From Arthrobacter sp. V1I7 (lineage in GTDB: Bacteria; Actinomycetota; Actinomycetes; Actinomycetales; Micrococcaceae), in assembly GCF_030817015.1 (NCBI RefSeq), contig NZ_JAUSYS010000001.1:1364001-1428000 (forward strand): DNA of 64,000 nt. Direction: 5' to 3'. Below are positions 18,116 to 25,242 of the stretch, piece after piece. The notes beneath the pieces were generated by a model, which was not told the origin of the DNA, did no database searches, and saw only the letters and a list, made by a program, of their open reading frames with translations. The translations under genes and the position numbers were made by a program. The first letter of the stretch is position 1; the number at the start of each line of letters is the position of its first letter.

Positions 18116-19019
18116 CTTCTCCTCGCCGTTTACGTGTCGCCTTGATTACCGACCATACCTTCGAGGTGCGACTGTTCTTGGTCGTCTGCACTTCGCGAAT
18201 AGTGACATCGAATATGTCATTCTTGTGGAGGGCCATTCCGCGGTCGAGCTGGAGAAGGAACTCCTCGTCCTCCATGATAACGCTGCGAGTCCCGTGCAGA
18301 GTCTTGATCCGCCATTTTTCTCCGGGCTTGAAATCAATGCTCCGCAGCTGCGCTTCAGCCTCAAATTCATTTACCCACTCGGAGACATCATCACTCTGAT
18401 GTACGGCCGCGCGATAGTCATCCCTGCCTGCAACAACGTCCGGCGGCGTCTCCAGGATTTCGCTGGTCGTCTCGCTGCCGCTACCGTCACGAATCTCAAG
18501 CATGTCGGCTTCGTCACCGAGAGGCGCCATGATCCGGGAGAGGGCCTTGCGGGTCTGCCTCTTCGACTTCTGCAGCTCCTTCCATACCCCCGCCGGAACC
18601 TGAGACGGTGTGGAGCCATCCTTCCACTTCAACTTCACGTCACCGTTGTTGAGTTCATCCCAGTCTTCTACCACGCCGCCGCGGGTGACCTTGATCCCCA
18701 CATTGATTGCCTGCGTAAGCAGACCGCCGGCGGTTGTGGCCATCGTCAGCGCTCCCTCTGGATTCGCCGCTGACCACTGCAGGATGGCCTCAATAATGAA
18801 CGAGCCCTTTTCGGGGGGCCTTACGCGGACCTCCGGAGGTACTCCTTCTCCATACAGCCCGGCTCTCGCCATTTGCCCGTTGAGTTCAACAAGGCCCAAC
18901 AGAGACTCCGCCATCTCGGCCGCGTTGATGTCGGTGATGCTTCCCGCTTCGTCGGAAAATCGCAGCTGCACCAACCCGCCCAGCAGATCGTCACGCTTTT
19001 TACTGAGCTGCTCGCTCAT
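18051..19019 (-). CDS. Hypothetical protein with central hydrophobic segment
   Basis: A 322-residue protein from ATG at 19019, with GAGGGGGAG just upstream. Residues 1-60 (LVQLRFSDEAGSITDINAAEMAESLLGLVELN) precede a conserved-looking VRPPEKGSFIIEAILQW. A hydrophobic helix (GALTMATTAGGLLTQAINVGIKV, about 92-114) may contact a membrane. The C-terminal third has a beta-rich segment (IDFKPGEKWRIKTLHGTRSVIMEDEEFL) and a charged tail (RKRRGEDDDNTTPSSGDSS). I do not recognise the family; a similar layout is seen in prophage and island genes. It forms a pair with the small membrane protein after it. Confidence 0.75.
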   Translation of the reverse strand: MSEQLSKKRDDLLGGLVQLRFSDEAGSITDINAAEMAESLLGLVELNGQMARAGLYGEGVPPEVRVRPPEKGSFIIEAILQWSAANPEGALTMATTAGGLLTQAINVGIKVTRGGVVEDWDELNNGDVKLKWKDGSTPSQVPAGVWKELQKSKRQTRKALSRIMAPLGDEADMLEIRDGSGSETTSEILETPPDVVAGRDDYRAAVHQSDDVSEWVNEFEAEAQLRSIDFKPGEKWRIKTLHGTRSVIMEDEEFLLQLDRGMALHKNDIFDVTIREVQTTKNSRTSKVWSVIKATRKRRGEDDDNTTPSSGDSSTPEQDLAD

Positions 19020-19197
19020 GCTCCCCCTCGTTCTCTGAGCCGCATGCAGTTTCAGCAGGGCTGTTGGAGCCATGTTTGCCGCACACGACCCGGTACCTCA
19101 GGGTAGCGGGCCGCAGACGGTCATTTGTCCAGAATCCGGCGTGGCGCCACTGGAATTTCCCGGTTTGTACATTCTGGAACTCCCACCAAACCTGCAT
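19000..19197 (-). CDS. Possible short protein upstream of the 322-residue gene
   Basis: A 65-residue frame starting MQVWWEFQNVQTGKFQWRH and overlapping the next start by 20 bases. It has the feel of a phage-type small protein (Trp-rich N-terminus, FWTNDRLRPATLRYRVVCGKHGS), but the ribosome site is weak and no family is known. It may be spurious. Confidence 0.25.
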   Translation of the reverse strand: MQVWWEFQNVQTGKFQWRHAGFWTNDRLRPATLRYRVVCGKHGSNSPAETACGSENEGEHERAAQ

Positions 19198-19343
19198 AAC
19201 TCTGATCAAGGCAAGAAGGAAACGGCCCCTACGTTCCTTGCAAATAGAGGGAAGCAAAGCCGCCGGATCAGTCGCGGGGACCATCTCTTCTTGATTGTGG
19301 CTAGAGATGGGTGGTGTAACTGACGAACTCCCACCAAAAGCTG

Positions 19344-19377
19344 AAGCGCCCGCCCACCGAAGTGGGACGGGCGCTTT
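19344..19377. terminator. Terminator after the holin-like gene
   Basis: GCGCCCG and CGGGCGC with inner CCAC and GTGG arms around a CGAA loop, just beyond the holin-like stop. GCTTTTGC on the plus side and CAGCTTTTGG on the minus side allow either direction. Confidence 0.7.
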
Positions 19378-19380
19378 TGC

Positions 19381-19719
19381 TTACTCTCTGAGCCGTTCTC
19401 GCGTGTCGGCCGTGAGGTGCTGTTCAGTGTTGACGTTCGGAACCTGGCTGCCGTCTTCGTGTTTGCCCTGATAGGTCGGCGTCTGTGCGGAGCCGAGTAC
19501 AGCCCGGGTAAACCAGTCCGGCAGGCGCGGTTCCAGCCAGCGCCAGAAGGCGTACCAGGCGCCGATGATGACCGCGGTAAGGATGGGCAGGATGATGTCC
19601 GCGACGCCCAGCAGGTGCGCCTCAAGAGGGGCCAGCAGCGGGGCCACGCCCAGCAGCCAGGCTACGAGGCTGCCCCACAGTGCCGGGACGAGGGTCCGGA
19701 GAATGGAGGTCAGCAGCAT
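19381..19719 (-). CDS. Holin-like small membrane protein
   Basis: 112 residues. ATG at 19719-19717 overlaps the TAA of a short upstream frame (TAATG), a coupling typical of phage lysis cassettes. Two hydrophobic helices occupy about residues 5-27 (ILRTLVPALWGSLVAWLLGV) and 40-60 (DIILPILTAVIIGAWYAFWRW); a charged soluble tail ends TADTRERLRE. Size and topology fit class II holins, which make pores for lysin release, but no lysin gene is present. The short preceding frame (about 19721-19800, ending EEAFKAHQEAEAK) has no clear start and is probably a fragment. A 3' remnant of a second copy lies at 15336-15436. Confidence 0.6.
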   Translation of the reverse strand: MLLTSILRTLVPALWGSLVAWLLGVAPLLAPLEAHLLGVADIILPILTAVIIGAWYAFWRWLEPRLPDWFTRAVLGSAQTPTYQGKHEDGSQVPNVNTEQHLTADTRERLRE

Positions 19720-19844
19720 TACTTGGCCTCCGCTTCCTGGTGCGCCTTGAACGCTTCCTCGACCTGATCCCGGGTGACGACGTGGCGTTTCTCGTGTCCG
19801 GCACCTGGAAGCTGGACTCCGGGCAGGCAAAAGGCCCGGGGACG

Positions 19845-19878
19845 CAAACAAAAAGGCCCCGGTCCAGGGACCGGGGCC
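19845..19878 (-). terminator. Strong Rho-independent terminator
   Basis: An 11-bp perfect stem GGCCCCGGTCC with its complement and a 2-base turn, followed on the minus strand by TTTTTGTTTG. It would stop transcripts coming from the ATP-grasp/XRE side before the holin-like gene, so the long open frame spanning it is unlikely to be one gene. Confidence 0.8.
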
Positions 19879-20109
19879 GAACGCGGAGACGGGGGAGTGA
19901 CCCCCGCGGGACGCTCAATAGGCCGCTCTTCTGCCCCGGAATCCCCGGGGTTTCGGTGTTCTGTGGTGTCTCGAAGGAGCAGGACTTTGCATGCTTGGCT
20001 GACAATATCAGCCAGGGTCATGCCGGGGGGGGCTACCGGGTCGTAACCCGTGGGGTGGGGGAGCGTACCGTGCGTTTCAGGCTCCCCGGCGGCGGGGGCC
20101 ATTTGCCGT

Positions 20110-20287
20110 CTTTCATCCTATTAAAGGCGGCGAGTATGAGCTCTGCCAGGTCCTCCCGCACCGCCCCGCACCTCGCCTCGAGGTCGTTGCACGTAAAGGG
20201 GTCTCATCGCAGCCGCTTGCCCAGGTAGCTGCGCGACAAGCCGGAGCATTGGGCCAGCAGCACTGCGCTGCCTCGGTGCCGGCCCAT
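20110..20287 (-). pseudogene. XRE-type helix-turn-helix protein with in-frame stop
   Basis: ATG at 20287 gives SGLSRSYLGKRLR, then TGA at 20206-20204; without it the frame continues DPFTCNDLEARCGAVREDLAELI. The joined text has the XRE/Cro-repressor pattern (SRSYLGKRLR, PFTxNDLE, then LAELI). This looks like a phage-type repressor inactivated by a nonsense mutation. It begins 18 bp after the ATP-grasp gene on the same strand. Confidence 0.7.
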
Positions 20288-20305
20288 CACGCTACGGCAC
20301 CCGGT

Positions 20306-21349
20306 CTACTCCGAGAGGCGGATCATTTCGTCTACCAGCGCCTTGCCCACGTTGACCGCATCACCGTAGGCGGGCCGATGGTGAACGGTAATGTTGGCGG
20401 AAGTGTTCGCTTCCAGGACTACGGCGCCGTCCGCGGACTCGAGCGACCGGACCATCAAGTCGATGCCTGCTGCTCCGAGCCCTGGGATGGCGCGAGCCGC
20501 ACGCACAGCCAGATCCTTGAGGTCGTCCGAAATGGACTGGGTGACATCGACGTTCTCGCCGCCCTGGTGAAGATTCGCCGTTTCATTCAAGAGCGCTACG
20601 GCTCCATGCTCGGGGATGGTCGTCATGCTGTGTCCAACACGCGCAAGGTGGTCCGCATCCACCACGAGTGGGAATTTTGCCAAGTACGCGTTCTTTGCCC
20701 GCTCGGCCAACTTGGCCTCGATCAGCTCTGCAATGGTGTGTCGCCCGTCCCCCACAACGTGAGCGGGGAGTCGCGTCGCGGCCGCAACGACTCGATTGCC
20801 CACCACGTAGGCCCGGATGTCGAGGCCGACTATTTGCTCCTCGATCATGATCGAAGAGGATAATAGCCCAGCCGAGGCCCGCAACCAGGCCTCACGGAAC
20901 TCGTCATTTCCGGAGACGCTGCACGTGACGCCATCGCCGGCGGAACCGGCGCTGGGCTTTACGACGAGCAAGCCGGTTGCCGATTCAAGATAGGACAGGC
21001 CCCGCTCTAGTTCTGAAGTCTTCAAAACGATACCGGCAGGCGTCGCTACTCCTGCGGCTTCCAAAAGTTCCTTCGTGGCTTCCTTGGACCGGCAAACGGA
21101 GACCGCGATGCTGCTGACGAGGCTTGTCACCATCTTTTGCGTGCCTCCGATCAATCGACCTTCACGGTAGAAGCAACGCCCCGTCCCGAAGTCGCGGACC
21201 TCCAAGCCTCGGGCCTTCGCACCCTGGGCTATGTAGGCCGTGTGCCAGGTGACGCCACGGTAGGACCGGAAGCTTCCCTCGGTAATCGCCGGGAAAGTCT
21301 GGATGAAGTTGCTGATCAGATCGAGGCTCGTGAATAGTCCCAGCTGCAT
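20306..21349 (-). CDS. ATP-grasp ligase, cyanophycin-synthetase-like domain
   Basis: A 347-residue cytosolic enzyme with a full ATP-grasp fold. SKEATKELLEAAGVATPAG opens the domain; LLVVKPSAGSAGDGVT is the ATP-binding loop; EEQIVGLDIRAYVVGNRVVAA and HVVGDGRHTIAELIE match the CphA/GshF subgroup; GIDLM and VLEANTSANITVHHRP provide the metal-binding acidic and Asn residues. Such enzymes join a carboxylate to an amine through an acyl-phosphate. The N-terminal 80 residues resemble no known substrate domain, and the Mur-ligase half of CphA is absent, so cyanophycin synthesis is unlikely. GGGGG lies before the ATG. It is intact cargo of the decayed element; its substrate is unknown. Confidence 0.8.
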   Translation of the reverse strand: MQLGLFTSLDLISNFIQTFPAITEGSFRSYRGVTWHTAYIAQGAKARGLEVRDFGTGRCFYREGRLIGGTQKMVTSLVSSIAVSVCRSKEATKELLEAAGVATPAGIVLKTSELERGLSYLESATGLLVVKPSAGSAGDGVTCSVSGNDEFREAWLRASAGLLSSSIMIEEQIVGLDIRAYVVGNRVVAAATRLPAHVVGDGRHTIAELIEAKLAERAKNAYLAKFPLVVDADHLARVGHSMTTIPEHGAVALLNETANLHQGGENVDVTQSISDDLKDLAVRAARAIPGLGAAGIDLMVRSLESADGAVVLEANTSANITVHHRPAYGDAVNVGKALVDEMIRLSE

Positions 21350-21389
21350 GTTCCCCCACTAGTGAAAAGACTGGTTGGGCCCGGTGTGA

Positions 21390-21602
21390 ACCCTAAGTGA
21401 GGGTACCAGCGACCGAAGTGCCGAAACGTCAGCGACTGCCACGCTGATCGAGCGGGAGAGCGGATCCCTCATCGCATCCAGGCAGCTAGGGCATAGCTCG
21501 GACGCGATCACGAAAAAGCACTACATCGAGCGCAACCGGAACGCGCCGGACTCATCCCTGATCTTGGAGCAGATGAACAGTCGGGTCACGCTGGTCCACT
21601 AG
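21390..21602 (+). pseudogene. Tyrosine recombinase (integrase), C-terminal fragment
   Basis: The frame ending at TAG 21600-21602 reads TLIERESGSLIASRQLGHSSDAITKKHYIERN. This holds the second-His motif LGHSS and the catalytic Tyr (KKHYIE) of the XerC/phage-integrase family. The conserved HxxR box and everything upstream are missing; the frame is closed at 21387. It sits 116 bp from attR, the usual place for int. The fragment cannot be active. Confidence 0.85.
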
Positions 21603-21624
21603 CCGCCATGATCGGCCAGCGTTC

Positions 21625-21647
21625 AAAAGACGACTAAACGACGAGTA
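21625..21647 (+). repeat. 23-bp direct repeat, right copy (candidate integrase arm site)
   Basis: Exact copy of 14390-14412, placed between the integrase end and attR, 70 bp from the core. Confidence 0.6.
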
Positions 21648-21673
21648 GCCCTGTTTTTGGGCAACGAAAAAAA

Positions 21674-21708
21674 CGCTCCAACACCCGACTTTCGCCAGTG
21701 TTGGAGCG
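21674..21708. terminator. Element-supplied terminator for tRNA-Lys
   Basis: CGCTCCAACAC and GTGTTGGAGCG form an 11-bp stem. On the minus strand it is followed by TTTTTTT, 10 bp beyond the tRNA-Lys CCA end. It lies inside the element and replaces the tRNA's own terminator, now at 14142-14185. A T-run on the plus strand would also end the integrase transcript. Confidence 0.8.
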
Positions 21709-21717
21709 GTTTTTCTG

Positions 21718-21756
21718 TGGTGCACCCCCCGGGACTCGAACCCGGAACCCATTGAT
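21718..21756. other. attR within tRNA-Lys
   Basis: The 39 bases identical to 14190-14228. The match stops inside the 3' anticodon stem, a common crossover limit for tRNA-targeting integrases. Confidence 0.92.
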
Positions 21757-21793
21757 TAAGAGTCAATTGCTCTGCCAGTTGAGCTAGAGGTGC
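21718..21793 (-). tRNA. tRNA-Lys (CTT), CCA encoded
   Basis: Minus strand. Acceptor GCACCTC pairs with GGGGTGC (one T-G), discriminator A, then encoded CCA. D-arm, anticodon stem ATTGA/TCAAT with loop CTCTTAA (anticodon CTT) and GGTTCGAGT T-loop are all regular. Its 3' 39 bases are the attR half of the integrated element, so the gene remains functional after insertion. Confidence 0.97.
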
Positions 21794-21910
21794 AGCTGTT
21801 GTTTTCGTTCATCGGGGGCTTTTTGTTTCCCTCGTTGTTCTCCGCAACGACATGAAACTCTACACGAGATTCGGTGGAGTGTGAAATCGGCGGGTGCGGC
21901 CGGCCTGGCA

Positions 21911-23053
21911 TCAACCGGGAAGGGCCAAAACCAGCACGAAATCAGGGTTTTGGTTGTTGCTGAGGACCCACAGGTGACCATCAGGAGCCAGTGAAATGTC
22001 CCGGATCCTGCCGTAGGTCCGAGTGAAATAGCCCACAGGATCAGTGGCGGATTCTCCGCGGAGGGGCACGGCCCAGACGCGCTGCCCGCGGAGGGCTCCC
22101 AGGTACGCCGTGTCAGCGACTATTTCGAGCCCGCTGGGGGAGGAGTCCGCCGTCGAAGGCCAGACGACCTTGGCGTCGAGGAAACCGGTCCGGCCCGGAG
22201 CGCCGGTCACCTCGGGCCAGCCGTAGTTGCCGCCGGGCAGAATCAGGTTGAGCTCGTCGTCGACGGTGGGACCGAATTCGCTGGACCACAGCCGGCCGGC
22301 GCTGTCCCAGGCCAGTCCCTGGACGTTGCGGTGCCCGAGGCTGTAGACAGGGTTGTCTCCGAACGGGTTTCCCGGCGCCGGACGGCCCTCGGGGGTGAGC
22401 CGCAGGATCTTGCCGCCCAGCGCCCTCGGATCCTGCGGTTGCTCACGGCGTTGCGAATCCCCGGTCCCCACATAGAGATACCCGTCCGGGCCGAAGCGGA
22501 TCCTGCCGCCGTTGTGCGTCGAGGCTTTCGGGATCCCGGTGAAGATGACCTCGGGGGCGCCGAGCTGCAGCCCACCACCGCCGTCGTCGACCCGCAGGCG
22601 GACGATCCGGTTGTCCCGGGCAGCCGTGAAGTAGGCGTACAGGTAGCGGTCGGCGGTGAAGTTTGGGGAGAGGGCCAGTCCCAGCAGCCCGCCTTCGCCG
22701 CCGGGCACGACGTCGGGCACCTTGCCCAGAGTTCCGGCCGTCCCGGAACCGCCGCTGACGATTCTCAGCAGGGCGGTGTCGCGTTCGGAAATGATGGCCG
22801 TGCGGTCGGGCAGGAAGACCGTGGACCAGGGCACCTGAAGCCCGGCCTCTATCCGGCCGGCGACGGTCGGAGCGCCGGCCGGAGCAGGCGCGGAGCTGTT
22901 GCCGCCGGGGTTTCCGCCGGCCGGCGTGCTGGCTGCCGGCACATAGGGCGGCGGTCCGCTGTCTCCGTCCGCGGTGCAGGCTGAAAGGGCGCAGACAGAA
23001 AGCAGGATCCCGGCGGCGGCCGCAGGGGCCCTCAGGATGTGCCTTGCAGCCAT
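21911..23053 (-). CDS. PQQ-dependent sugar dehydrogenase-like lipoprotein
   Basis: A 380-residue exported protein of the glucose/sorbosone dehydrogenase family (soluble six-bladed beta-propeller, Gdh-B type). A signal peptide ends LSAC (lipobox), then a Pro/Gly/Ser linker. Propeller blocks include LQVPWSTVFLPD, GEGGLLGLALSPNF, THNGGRIRFGPDGYLYVGTGD (catalytic-site His), SLGHRNVQGLAWD and SEFGPTVDDELNLI. Members oxidise aldose sugars outside the membrane with PQQ, though several homologues have unknown substrates. ATG at 23053 is chosen over the longer frame because the signal peptide begins there. Confidence 0.9.
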   Translation of the reverse strand: MAARHILRAPAAAAGILLSVCALSACTADGDSGPPPYVPAASTPAGGNPGGNSSAPAPAGAPTVAGRIEAGLQVPWSTVFLPDRTAIISERDTALLRIVSGGSGTAGTLGKVPDVVPGGEGGLLGLALSPNFTADRYLYAYFTAARDNRIVRLRVDDGGGGLQLGAPEVIFTGIPKASTHNGGRIRFGPDGYLYVGTGDSQRREQPQDPRALGGKILRLTPEGRPAPGNPFGDNPVYSLGHRNVQGLAWDSAGRLWSSEFGPTVDDELNLILPGGNYGWPEVTGAPGRTGFLDAKVVWPSTADSSPSGLEIVADTAYLGALRGQRVWAVPLRGESATDPVGYFTRTYGRIRDISLAPDGHLWVLSNNQNPDFVLVLALPG

Positions 23054-23111
23054 CGTCGGTTCTGCTCCCTTGCCTTGCCTTTGGTGTCCGCAACGATCCT
23101 GGAGCGGGCGC

Positions 23112-24071
23112 CTACAGCCGGGAGCGGCGGGGCGGCCGGAAACCGGCGGCTTCCGCGTGGGCGATTGACACGAACCAGACCTCGGCAGGTGTCTCCTCAT
23201 AGGACGGGCTGTTTTCGTCGTGATAGGTCATCGAGGAGGCAATGCCTTTGACGGTAAAGCCCTCGGGACCGCTGCCGTCGGCCGCGGGTGCCGCCGATCC
23301 TTCACCATAGGGCTGGTCCAGGGCGAGGTGGCCGGACGGTTCCGCCGTGTGGCTGGCGAGTCCTTCGGCGGCGGCTGCCTTGGACGCTGTCTGCAGCGCC
23401 TCGGACTCCGCCCGGGGTTCCCGGGGTGCCGCGGGAGCGGAGGTGTCCTCTTCTTCCAAGGCAGCAGCCTCGGCAGCGGCTGATTCCGCGCCGGGAAGGG
23501 TGGGGGCGTGCGTTTTTGTGTATTCGGGGTGATGCACCGGCGCGTTTTCTGCCGCGCGAGCATCCGCCCCTGCCGGTGTGGTGCGCTCGCCCTGGATGGC
23601 GTCCGCTCCGTGTGGCGGCTCGTGGTGGGCGGGGGCGTGCGGCTCGGCCGGCGGGGTTTCCGACCACTGGGTTTCCCACTCCGACGGCGAGGACTGTGCG
23701 GCGGACTCCTGCCCGGTGGCGGGCTCCTGCACGGCGGCCGACTCCTCCGGCGCGGTGGTGCGGGTCACCGGCTCTGCGTTGCCGAACCCGGCGGCGGAAG
23801 GCATGCCGGTCGTGGCGGCAGCCGCGGCCGATGCCGCGGCGCTACCGCCGGACAACGCGCCGTCGGGAGTGCCCCTGCTCGGCGCAGCCTGCGGGGACGC
23901 ATCGGCACCGGTCCCCGTCCCGGCCCCGGCGTCGGTCCCTGTCTGAGTGCCGACATCCGTTCCCGTGCCGGCGCCCGAAGCGCCCGCTCCGCTACGGGAG
24001 TTGCGGTTCAACAGCCACCAGATGATGGCGACAATCGCCACGATGACGATGAGCCAGATAATCCAATCCAT
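23112..24071 (-). CDS. Membrane-anchored Ala/Pro-rich protein with C-terminal sunset-type domain
   Basis: 319 residues. ATG at 24071 has AAGGG 7 bases upstream. It opens with one transmembrane helix (MDWIIWLIVIVAIVAIIWWLL), then about 230 residues of low-complexity Ala/Gly/Pro/Glu/Thr sequence. The compact C-terminus (EGFTVKGIASSMTYHD, then SPSYEETPAEVWFVSIAHAEAAGF) is the pattern of actinobacterial sunset domains. Function is unknown; the layout suggests a domain displayed on a flexible stalk. It precedes the PQQ enzyme on the same strand with a 58-bp gap and is divergent from the LysR gene. Confidence 0.82.
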   Translation of the reverse strand: MDWIIWLIVIVAIVAIIWWLLNRNSRSGAGASGAGTGTDVGTQTGTDAGAGTGTGADASPQAAPSRGTPDGALSGGSAAASAAAAATTGMPSAAGFGNAEPVTRTTAPEESAAVQEPATGQESAAQSSPSEWETQWSETPPAEPHAPAHHEPPHGADAIQGERTTPAGADARAAENAPVHHPEYTKTHAPTLPGAESAAAEAAALEEEDTSAPAAPREPRAESEALQTASKAAAAEGLASHTAEPSGHLALDQPYGEGSAAPAADGSGPEGFTVKGIASSMTYHDENSPSYEETPAEVWFVSIAHAEAAGFRPPRRSRL

Positions 24072-24175
24072 AGCAGAGCCCTTCTGTCCATGAGGCAAGG
24101 TTGCCGTTGCTTGACCGTACGTCCGCCTCGAGGCGGCTGTCCACCCTCCCGGCACCCTCCCTGTAGCCTCTCATC

Positions 24176-25114
24176 ATGGATTTCAAGAGACTGCGGATTC
24201 TCCGGGAGCTCGCCGACCGCGGCACCGTCGGGGCCACCGCCGAGGCCATGAACGTGACGCCCTCCGCTGTCTCCCAGCAGCTCAAGACCCTGCAGGAGGA
24301 ACTGGGGGTCGTCCTGGTGGAGAAATCCGGCAGGGGAGTGCGCCTGACCGAGGCGGGGCTGGCCATGGCCTCGGCCGCAGCCGAGGTGTCTACGGCAATG
24401 GCCCGCGCCGAGGCCACCATCGATACCTACCGGCTGGGTTGGCAGACGCAGGTCAAGGCCGCCTTCTTCCCCAGCGCCGCCGAGATGTTCCTGCCGGGGC
24501 TGCTGCACCGGGTCAAGGCGATCGACGGGCTGCGCTTCGAGGCCCACTTCGAAGATCCGAATGTCGCCGGGTTCGCGGCGCTGACCGCCGACTATGACAT
24601 CGTCCTGGCCCACAGCGTCGACGGGCCGGACGTCTTCGCCCGGCTGGGCCTCGTGGTGGAGCCGTTGCTGGACGAACCGCTCGACGTCGCCATGCCGGCA
24701 GGCCATGTCCTCGCGGGCAAAGACACACTCTGCGCCCGGGATGTGATCGGCTATCCCTGGATGGGCGTGCCCGACGGCTTCCCCTTCGACACCGTCCTCC
24801 GGCAGATCGAGGTGCAGGCCGATTCACCGGCGGTCCGCGCCCAGCTCTACCCCGACCTGCGCGTCCTGGAAGCGCTCGTCAGTGCCGGGCACGGGCTCAG
24901 CCTGCTGCCCCGCTACACCGCGCTGAAGAACCAGGGCCGTGGCTTCGTCCTGCGCCCGCTCGCCGGCGTCAAGGCGAGCCGGAGCATCGTGGCCCTGGCC
25001 CGCCCCGACGTCGCCGCCCGGACCACCATCCAGCAGGTGCTCGCGCTGCTGAAGGCCGAGGCGCGGGCCGTCGCGGAAGCCCCCGAACTGCGGAACGCAG
25101 CCCGTCTCAGCTGA
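24176..25114 (+). CDS. LysR family transcriptional regulator
   Basis: 312 residues. The winged HTH occupies residues 1-60 (FKRLRILRELADRGTVGATAEAMNVTPSAVSQQLKTLQEELGVVLVEK), followed by a periplasmic-binding-like effector domain. It is divergent from the sunset-domain gene and 128 bp upstream of ilvD on the same strand. Which neighbour it controls is not clear; ilvD is possible, because LysR proteins often regulate amino-acid genes, but no TN11A site is obvious. Confidence 0.93.
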   Translation: MDFKRLRILRELADRGTVGATAEAMNVTPSAVSQQLKTLQEELGVVLVEKSGRGVRLTEAGLAMASAAAEVSTAMARAEATIDTYRLGWQTQVKAAFFPSAAEMFLPGLLHRVKAIDGLRFEAHFEDPNVAGFAALTADYDIVLAHSVDGPDVFARLGLVVEPLLDEPLDVAMPAGHVLAGKDTLCARDVIGYPWMGVPDGFPFDTVLRQIEVQADSPAVRAQLYPDLRVLEALVSAGHGLSLLPRYTALKNQGRGFVLRPLAGVKASRSIVALARPDVAARTTIQQVLALLKAEARAVAEAPELRNAARLS

Positions 25115-25242
25115 CCCGGCGGCGGGCCGCATGCCATCAGGCGAGATGAGAGTCCACTATTTGATCGAAATATTCCCGGTTTTCCGCTTAATGCTCCAGC
25201 CCGGGTCGTTGCCCTCCCCCGGGGCACCCTAGACTTTGAGCC

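Noticed and set aside
19719..20102. 127-residue minus-strand protein
   Set aside because: It crosses a strong minus-strand terminator at 19845-19878 and is low in recognisable structure; only its last 28 codons may be remnant coding sequence.
20306..21349. Cyanophycin synthetase
   Set aside because: Only the ATP-grasp half is present; the Mur-ligase domain and a cyanophycinase are absent.
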